This document shows, in pieces, positions 39,401-47,568 of a stretch of 64,000 nucleotides of DNA. The first letter of the stretch is position 1, and each line of letters begins with the position of its first letter. The translations under genes and the position numbers were made by a program. The notes beneath the pieces are model-generated. The model was not told the DNA's origin and made no database searches. It was given only the letters and a program-made list of their open reading frames with translations. Source of the stretch: Azadirachta indica (Eukaryota > Streptophyta > Magnoliopsida > Sapindales > Meliaceae); the NCBI GenBank assembly GCA_022749755.1, contig CM040452.1, forward strand, positions 18,618,350-18,682,349, written 5' to 3'.

Positions 39401-40382
39401 GCAATCTCCAAGGCGTGATCATCTCCCATGTATACAAATCCTCCAGAGATAGGTTCATATGTGTGAAACCATTTTCTTCGAGAGGTTATGTGCCATGTTG
39501 CTCCTAAGTCTACAAGCCAGACATCAACAAGTCGTTTTCTGCCTTCAACAATCGTTGTTGCCTCACTGTATAGTACTTCACCATCATCTGAGGTACTTGC
39601 AACATAACCCTGAGCTTTTGATGTCTCGGAATCTCCACTCTTCTTATTATTCCAACAATCCTTTTTGATGTACCTTTTCTTGCCACAATTGTAGCACTTG
39701 ACATTCTTCTTACTTTTTGATTTTGATCTACCTTGATTCTGGCTCCCACTGGACTTACGTTCAGTTGATCTTCCTCTTGTCATTGGTAATGCTTCTGCTT
39801 GCTGCGAACTCACATTTCTATCTTCCTTGTTTTTGTGCCTCCTTTCTTCTTCTAAGACAGTGGCTGCAACATCATTGAAGACTAAAGAGTTCGTTTGGAC
39901 ATTAGTTGTCAGGTTGATGATGAGTTGATCATACGAGTCGGGTAGACTTTGAAGTAGAATCTCCGCACGTTCATTTTCCTCCATTTTGTACCCAACGTTG
40001 TAAGTTGTGAAAATAGAGTTTTCAAGATGTTGATATGGTCAGTCACCGATGTGGATTCCGCCATTCAAAGAGTGTAAAGTCTTCTTTTTAAGAAGATTTT
40101 GTTGTGTAGTGACTTGGCCTAGTACAATTTTGTCAAAGTATCCCATATCTCCTTTGCCGTCTTTATCTCCTCTACATTAGTTAATTCTCCATCAGCTAGT
40201 CCCAAGTGTAGATCAGCAATTGCATCACCGTCCATCTTGTTCCACTTGTCTGTGTCAATATCCGAGGATTTTTCGCCAATTGGTGTTAGACACTTGTTCT
40301 TTCTTAAAATTGCCTTCATTTTTATTTTCCACAACAAAAAATTGTTTCCGTTGAATTTCTCAATCTTGAACTTTGCTGCCAT
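36500..40382 (-). pseudogene. Copia gag-pol remnant (gag, PR, INT, RT, RNase H)
   Basis: Gag starts at ATG 40382 (MAAKFKIEKFNGNNFLLWKI, UBN2-like) and breaks near 40119. Blocks then follow in several frames: rest of gag with a zinc knuckle, protease and GAG-pre-integrase (39984-39055); integrase (39030-37807, broken near 38800-38840); reverse transcriptase (37806-37291, with a stop); RNase H (37239 to about 36500). The knuckle lacks its histidine. Conserved catalytic positions of the protease (DLGA), integrase (KINNGREY) and reverse transcriptase (YVDG) are all substituted. The coding region is therefore dead by frameshifts and by active-site loss. It resembles the common plant copia polyproteins with a MAAKF-type gag start. 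Confidence 0.9.
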
Positions 40383-40482
40383 TGTTGATGATTATATGCT
40401 TCTCACTTATACCGAATTTCACTAATTCACCGTCAATAGTACTTACAAATAGTAACTATGAACAGTAACCCGCACAACTAAT

Positions 40483-40496
40483 AACTCTAATACCAC
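40483..40496 (-). other. Primer-binding site of the copia element
   Basis: On the element strand the sequence after the 5' LTR is TGGTATTAGAGTTA, a slightly altered form of the TGGTATCAGAGC site complementary to initiator tRNA-Met that most plant copia elements use. Confidence 0.75.
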
Positions 40497-41215
40497 TGTT
40501 AGGAAATTAGGAGTCGAAGCAAAACACGCAACTACTATAAAATTGAGAAAATAATGAAAATAAACGTTATGTAGTAGGTATAACCATCCATCAAAATAAT
40601 AATAATAAGTAGGAGGTATAACCGTCCATAGTAAAATAAAATAGCAAAATAAATTAACACAAATATTTTACGTGAAAAACCTCTAAACAAATTAGGGTAA
40701 AAACTACAGGTAAGTATAAGAGTATTTCACTATTTTAAAGTGGAGATTACAACTCTCTTTCTTTTTAATAATAAGAAAAGAATAACTTTTTAAATAGGAG
40801 TATTTCATACTTTCTCTCGAAATAGGAGAAACAAATTTAAGTGAAAAATACAATATAAAAAAGAAATTAATTTTTTTTTTCTCTTTGTAGAAACTCTCAA
40901 AAGATGATTTGAGATGAATGAAATGGTGAAAGGGGTGAGATATTTATAGTGGTTTTCTTCTCCCATTTTTCAACACACATTCCACAATTTACTGCACAAA
41001 TTTCTCCACCTACCAACCACTATCTAAATTCAAGCTTTCTCCATCTAACACCAACCTCATTAGTAAAGAAAATCAAAAAAGGAGTAGCCGCACTTTCGGT
41101 GTATTTCGGTGCTCTTATACAGTACGACCCTATTCATAGAGACGACACTGTTCATTTATACAGTACTGTTCATCTATACAGTACTATTCACCAGAGTGAA
41201 CTTTACAATTTCACA
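40497..41215 (-). repeat. Copia element, 5' LTR (in element orientation)
   Basis: About 719 bp, with termini TG (40497) and CA (41214-41215) on the + strand. It is homologous to 35640-36389. Inside are a TATA-like tract and the repeated short unit TACAGTACTGTTCATCTATA near the promoter end. The end could be read as 41213, but 41215 gives an exact 5-bp target duplication. Confidence 0.88.
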
Positions 41216-41220
41216 CAATC
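41216..41220. repeat. Target-site duplication, right copy (CAATC)
   Basis: Matches 35635-35639. Removing the element and one copy restores a continuous NLR reading frame across the site. Confidence 0.85.
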
Positions 41221-41933
41221 CATATAGCAACATCTCGTACTAAATCATGCATCTTCACAATCCCTTTGCGAGCACCATCTTTTAGTAAGCAATGGTCCTT
41301 CAGCTTTTCAATCAAAGTGATTCCCCTATTGATTGAGTCATCATAGCTTTCTTGTTCACCTATTAATCCTTCCGTGAGCCAGTACCTCACAAATTGATGT
41401 ACTTCGATTGAAAGATCTTCAGGAAACAAAGAGCAATATAGGAAACAGGATTTGATGTTCTTACCTTCCAGTGTGTCGTAACTCCACTTTAAAGAATTAT
41501 AGAGATTGTTTTCAATGCTTTCGGTGCATGGCACTGATTTTTTCAGCTCATTCAAAACATGCTTCCACAGCTTGACTAATGTCTTACCCCTCATAGCTGT
41601 CCCCATGGTGATTATAGCTAAAGGCAGTCCATTACATTCTTTGGCAATTGCCTGTGCAAATGGTTTAATGGGATCAAAGCAGGCTACTTTACCTGCATTT
41701 TGACAAAATACTTGCCAAGCTTCTTCATTATTGAGAAGATCCACCCTAACTTGCAGATCAGTCTTCATCGCCTTACAAACTTCTAAACTTCTGGATGTCA
41801 GTATGATCTTTGAACCTACACGATCTTCAGGCAATGGAACTCCCAGACAATTCAAATCAATTGTCTCCCAAACATCATCCAGAATGAGAAGAAAGGTTTC
41901 CTCCTTCATAAGTCTTTCATACAATCGAATACT

Positions 41934-42502
41934 TAGTCTCTCCACGCTTGCTTCCATTTTCACATCTAAATTCAATCTGTTAGCTATTTGTGCTTGAATC
42001 TGTCTTCGATTCAACTTCCTGGATACTGTTGCCCATATCACCATGCCAAAATGCTGTGCTGGAGAATCCCTCTTGAGACTGTTGTTCAGGTGCCTAACGA
42101 GAGTTGTTTTGCCAATTCCTCCTTAGTCTCTCCGCGCTTGCTTCCATTTTCACATCTAAATTCAATCTGTCAGCTATTTGTGCTTGAATCTGTCTTCGAT
42201 TCAACTTCCCGGATACTGTTGCCCATATCAGCATGCCAAAATGCTGTGCTGGAGAATCCCTCTTGAGACTGTTGTTCAGGTGCCTAACGAGAGTTGTTTT
42301 GCCAATTCCTCCTTAGTCTCTCCACGCTTGCTTCCATTTTCACATCTAAATTCAATCTCTCAGCTATTTGTGTTTGAATCTGTCTTAGATTCAACTTCCC
42401 GGATACTGTTGCCCATATCAGCATGCCAAAATGCTGTGCTGGAGAATCCCTCTTGAGACTGTTGTTCAGGTGCTTAACGAGAGTTGTTTTGCCAATTCCT
42501 CC
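41934..42502. repeat. Triplicated 190-bp unit covering the NB-ARC P-loop
   Basis: Three head-to-tail copies, 41934-42123, 42124-42313 and 42314-42502. Copies 1 and 2 differ at about 4 positions, copies 2 and 3 at about 5. On the minus strand each unit encodes GGIGKTTLVRHLNNSLKRDS through VIWATVS to MEASVERL. The unit length (3n+1) puts successive P-loops in successive frames. Confidence 0.95.
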
Positions 42503-43057
42503 CATCCCCAGACGCCAATTCTCTGGACGCCATCATCATCAAGCAGTTTCTTAAGTTTTGCTAAAGTATTTGATGCTGTTGTTTGATCTTGGATTGAAGC
42601 TACAGGGAAATCCTCCACAGTTTTTACTTCAGGATTGGCAATCACCAAGCCGATCGGGAAACTTCCAGCGTTTTGAAGTCCTTTGACCTCCTTGAGCATC
42701 CTTGCTACTTCCTTGCTGCGACTATACCCCAGACTGCAACGAAAGAAACATCGGCTAAGTTTCTTCTTTTTGGCTGTCGTACCTTCTTGTATGAAATCCA
42801 TTTCAAGGATAAAGTCGTCACCCTCTCTTAGCCACTGTTTAACTTGAGTTGTCGGTAAGTTTCCGTCTTTATCAGCTAATGCAAGTAGGACGTTTTATGT
42901 CATCTCTAATACTGATTAACTTTCTCTTCTCCTTTTCCAGAGCACGGAAATTTGATTGAATTCTAACCGTGTCGTTGATGTCGGAGCAGATAGAGCCACA
43001 GAGAGCACGTCCTGCTTCTGCAACTACTGAACCCAAGATTGACGCTACGACTTCCAT

Positions 43058-44850
43058 GGCAGAAGTTTGGTGAATAATGTAATCAGAAGCCGAGGAAAAA
43101 TCAACACCGTTGGCAAGGTGCCAGTACTTAGAGCATCTCTGGGAAGATCATCCAAAGAATAAAATGTAAAGATGGACCGTTGAAACTTTCCATTGAAGTT
43201 GACTTGTCATTATCATTTTGCCACCTCAATTCTTATTTCTTAGTCAACTTTTGGCTTAGTATGTAGTTCAATGGAGAGAGCTACAACTGAGGTAATCTCA
43301 CCTGCTGAGAAAATCTTTATATCTACAATCAACTAATTTTTGGCTCGCCTTTTGAATAATCTACGAGGTGTTTTTACTGTCCCTTACGGCTGTTAAGGCC
43401 TGAAAGTCAATTTCTTACATCTGAAAAATAAAACCAATTTTATTTTTTTATTTTATAATTTTTATGTCCATGCCTTACAAAGTCAACCCCAAAAGTTTTT
43501 AGAAGAATTTTCCGAGTATCTGCCAGCAAGGAATGTGCAAACGCATATTACACAAGCTTGCTGAGATAATTAAAGCTGAGATTCACATGATTAGACGCTT
43601 GCTACGTTTAGTAACTTATACGAAATTCATTTTCAGTTAGCGAGAGTGAAACTGAAATGAATTTTATAAGTTTCGAGTCTTCTTAATTGAACAGATATTG
43701 AGTAAGTCTAAACATAAATTTATGACGAGCTGTACATTCAAAGTGAAAAATATTTACTCAATTTTAAGTTCCCACAGTTACAATAAAAACTTGGAACAAA
43801 TGATAGCCTTCTATCCCCTTATGTTATACGTATACATTTCCACAAATGTCTAATTAGCATAGAAAATTGTGAGGGAAAAAAGGAATTATTAGAAACTTGT
43901 TGTGCTTTTGTTGTTTGTCACATGTCTAAAGCACCTTAAAGATATCAATATATAGCCGCCTATATCTTTATGCATGTTTTTATTTAATTTTCACTTTTTA
44001 TGGATTATCAATATAAGGCGTCATCAAATTCCCCGCTCTTGGGGGACGCTCTCAGTGCCGAGGAACATGTACAAGGTATAAATAGGATACCGCATTTAAC
44101 TCTTTTTGTTGTCCTCGGTTTCCGGATTTGGAACTTATCGTCGGCACCTTGCATAAATGAGTAAGTATATTGGTAAATAAATTGCACTATTTACTTGCAC
44201 CGAAATTACGTCACTTCACAGGTTCTTCATCGTCATTCTACCATTTTTTTTGTCATGCCTTGTCTTGAAGATTCTTTGTAAACCGAAAAGGTTTGGATGA
44301 TTGGGTGCCTGCCATTCGATGACATATTGAGAGTTTCCAACTCCGCTCATATCCAAAATATAAATCCTTTATAATGAAGAAGCTAGAAGCACCCAATTTT
44401 CAAATTAAAAGCTGCCAACATACAGCTTAAAGAGACAAAACTTTAACCCAGAAGAATTTAGGTATAAACAGAGTAACTCCTCTGTTTTCCTTCAGGCAGT
44501 CTCAAAACAATATTCCAAGAAATTTAATTGCAATTATTCTAAGAATCATATTTCCATGTAAGTTTAGTACTGTCACGTTAATATTCAATGAAGATACAAT
44601 TTGTAGTAAGATACCACGTAAATGACAGCATCAGCTTCTTTGTTGTGGTGTTGTGGAATTTTACTTACATTTACCGAGTATTATTGCATATTCCCACCAT
44701 CTCTCGTCTTCTTGACACCTTCTTCTATGTGGCAAATTCGAGCATTTAAAAAGAAAGGTAAAAAAAGAGAAAAAAAACTAAGTCCTCTAAACTCTCTCAA
44801 CTTTATTTCTGCAAGTCTTTTATGATCATAATTTTTCACTGCCATACAGC
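43058..44850. other. Intergenic: upstream of NLR pseudogene
   Basis: AT-rich. The first few hundred bases are the former NLR promoter. No gene or clear element is recognised before the solo LTR. Confidence 0.5.
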
Positions 44851-44855
44851 AAAGA
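44851..44855. repeat. Target-site duplication, left copy (AAAGA)
   Basis: AAAGA immediately precedes the TG terminus at 44856 and is repeated at 47231-47235. Confidence 0.65.
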
Positions 44856-47230
44856 TGTAAAACCACAAATTTTGCCTTAACATGATAAGACTTAAAATAG
44901 AACTCACATCCTCAAAATTCAATTAATTTTTGTTGCAAATTATAAATTCTTCAAAATACAACCTTAAACTTCAAAATATGTATAATCAATATATTACTAA
45001 AAATCTTAATCCCAAATATCATCTTAAAGAAAGTATTCTTTACGAATTTAATCAAGAATAGCTAATAGCATTTAAACCCCTTTACTTACAACTCCAAATA
45101 AACATAAAATAGTAAGAGCAATAATTATTTATCTATAAAGAGTACATAAACTGCAACGCTAACTGCCGAATAAAATTCAGCATCTCACCACCCTAAGCAT
45201 AAAACTTAATTTGTAAAATATCAATTAACTATGACTGATTGGCTTACTCGGTAAGTAGATTTATGTACAATTTTTAATGCTTAAAAATTATTTAATTTAC
45301 AAAACAATTATCTTTAAGTAACTATTTAACAATAAACATTTATATATGAAATTATTACTCAAAGAAAAGTATTTGATAATATGTAAGCATAATCACAACT
45401 TTTAATAAAACTAAAAATACAGTATTTTGTAAAAATATTTAACCAAATACTTAATAAAATCATGTGTCTTATGTCTTGTAGCATCACCGGTATTTCGGTA
45501 TTTCATTTATCACAATACAGTATAATAATACCTCTAAAATCCGATTATTAACAGCCAGTAAGTGCATAATAATAATCTAGCTACCTAATAGATAATAGTA
45601 ACAATAATAATTATTATAAATAACGAAGCAAAACACAGTTACGAAATATGGCATTTCATGTAAAGTAAAACCATAACATTTATTTCCATATACATTTCAT
45701 ACAAAACATACAATAATTTGATAAACGATTTCTTGAAAATAAGTATTTAATTATTAAAATCTTTTTTTATTTGTTATGAAACCCTCTCATGTTTACAATA
45801 GTTACAAAACTAGTAGAAAAAATGTCATGTATAAATTTACTTACCTGAATCGAAGCAAAACTTTCATGTGACGTTTAAGTATTCAAAACATCCAAAATCA
45901 CCCTCTTCATGATAAAGTATAGTTTAATCAAAACTATAATAATTCATTAATCTTAAACTTTGGCAACTTATTTTTAAATCTCACTTCCTACATACAATTT
46001 CTTCAACCACATATCAATAACTTTTATAATGTTCTAAAATCTTTTAAATTGCAATAACATAACCCCTGTTCTTAGAATTATTTACACCTTAAACAACAAC
46101 AATTTTTGCATTTAAACAAATCTAAAAACATACATTATAAAGCCTTGAACTTACATCTTCCTAATCTATCTTTCCAGTTTCTTACTAAATAATCTTAGTT
46201 TAATGATTTTTGACTCTTAATTTATTAATCAAACTAATCTTAATTTTTACAGAATTTCTGTAGACACATACAAATACATTGTACAAAAGTTTCATAACAT
46301 TTGGACATCAAAATCATTTTAAAAATATTTTCCTTTTCGAGTAAAGGTAAACTATTATGAAATTTCTAGATTTAAGGTTCATCGATTTTGAAATCCATAA
46401 CAATTTTTGTAAGCATCTAAAAATCACAAAACTTTGCAAAATATAAATAGACATGTACATAAAGTAATATACCAATTTTTAGAATATTTGAAAATCATTT
46501 AATTTGTCAAATGAATATATATTTTCAGACTTACAACAGAAATTACTGTTTTTAGAACAGTAGGGTAATGTTTGAAAAATCATTAAACATTAGTTTCTTA
46601 ACCGATTGTTACAAAATAAAATTACACAAATTCATTGCTGAATTTAGTTGAATATCATAAAAATATTGTTAATAAAACATATACGACAAGTCATGTTTTA
46701 ATTATGAATAGATAAACTATTCAAACAATTCTGTAAAATTTTAATCCTAATAACCATCAATTAATAACACTAAATGAATGATACGATCATTCAAACGCAT
46801 GGGACATATAATTAAAAACATCTAAATTCATAAAAGAGACATAATCTAATATCCAAAAAAATTTACCTAAAAGATATTTGAATAAAGAATAGATTAAGAC
46901 ATATCTTTTCTCTTCTTTTTTAATTTTCTCTTTATATCTTTTTTTTTTTTCTTTTCTTTGATTTTCTCTCTTTTCCTCTTCCCTTTGCTTTTCTCCCCCT
47001 TTCTTTTCCTACGGTACAAAGAGAATAAAAGCTCTCCTTATAAATTCACTTAACCTAAATTTCACCATATGTAAAGTATCACTTAAATTCCTTCACTTTT
47101 CTTTTTGTACGTTTGACACAATAAAATTTTTATCATCCAATAGTTCCATTCTTTTAAAAAATAAACATGCTTATCTAAATTTTCAGTCATTTGTATTATC
47201 ACAAAACACAGTGAAAATTCGGGTCTAACA
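44856..47230 (-). mobile_element. Probable solo LTR of a gypsy-type retrotransposon
   Basis: A 2375-bp block with termini TGTAAAACC (44856) and GGGTCTAACA (ending 47230) on the + strand, that is TG...CA, flanked by identical 5-bp AAAGA copies. Read on the minus strand it begins TGTTAGACCCGAATTTT and ends GGTTTTACA, terminal forms I associate with large plant LTRs, especially gypsy-type. A TATA-like TTATAAGG (about 47037-47044, minus strand) lies about 190 bp inside the 5' end, followed by a long purine run (polypyrimidine on +, about 46905-47005). There are no ORFs, gag-pol or second LTR. The gypsy assignment is inference. Confidence 0.7.
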
Positions 47231-47235
47231 AAAGA
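47231..47235. repeat. Target-site duplication, right copy (AAAGA)
   Basis: Second copy of the AAAGA flank of the probable solo LTR. Confidence 0.65.
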
Positions 47236-47568
47236 TTCTGCATGATGAATCATCATACAATTCGGCAATACATGATGCATTAATGGAAGCTTCAACTGAG
47301 AGATATAACTATAAGAAACTTTGATGGCATTCTCTCCAATCAGCTGTCCTCGGTTCTTCTAGCCTACAAATAAAGAGAATAACCCCATTAGCGAGGTGCA
47401 TCTCGAATAAATACATGTCTAATGATTGTATACAACAAATTTGCGAACGAAATCGTGATGGCTGCGGGCTGGCATTGATCTACACAATTCAGGAATGACC
47501 AATCCAACATGCTAATCAATTTGAACTCAATAGACTATGAATAGCTGAATCAGAAGATGGACAAGAAG
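47236..47568. other. Spacer 3' of the intact NLR
   Basis: 333 bp that probably include the NLR 3' UTR. Nothing else is seen. Confidence 0.5.

Larger units (their letters stand above)
35640..41215 (-). mobile_element. Ty1/copia LTR retrotransposon, degenerate, inserted in NLR gene
   Basis: About 5.6 kb on the minus strand, with two LTRs, a 5-bp target duplication (CAATC), a primer-binding site next to the 5' LTR and a purine-rich tract next to the 3' LTR. The internal order gag, protease, integrase, reverse transcriptase, RNase H is the copia order. All coding parts are broken (see 36500-40382). It lies in the coding sequence of a CC-NB-LRR gene, exactly after the codons for DVAIWI. Its two LTRs are visibly diverged, so the insertion is not recent. 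Confidence 0.93.
41216..43057 (-). pseudogene. CC-NB-LRR pseudogene, CC and NB-ARC half (5' part)
   Basis: Upstream half of the split NLR. ATG 43057 opens a CC domain (MEVVASILGSVVAEAGRAL; later TTQVKQWLREGDDF). The frame breaks once at about 42881-42895 and again at about 42501-42512, just before the P-loop (GGIGKTTLVKHLNN). A 190-bp unit holding the P-loop is present three times (41934-42502); since 190 is not a multiple of 3, each copy shifts frame. Beyond it the NB-ARC reads cleanly: FLLILDDVWE (Walker B), SKIILTSRS, GLPLA, CFLYCSLFPE and MHDLVRDVAIWI, where the copia element begins. It resembles the intact neighbour at 47569-50529 throughout, so the two are probably tandem paralogues. 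It is dead through at least four kinds of lesion. Confidence 0.92.

Noticed and set aside
39459..39668. + strand ORFs inside the copia element
   Set aside because: Antisense to the gag/protease region; no independent support.
41988..42456. Repeated ORFs on the + strand across the 190-bp units
   Set aside because: Antisense shadows of the triplicated NB-ARC segment. The direct repeats are also not a CRISPR array: there are no spacers, the unit is coding, and the organism is eukaryotic.
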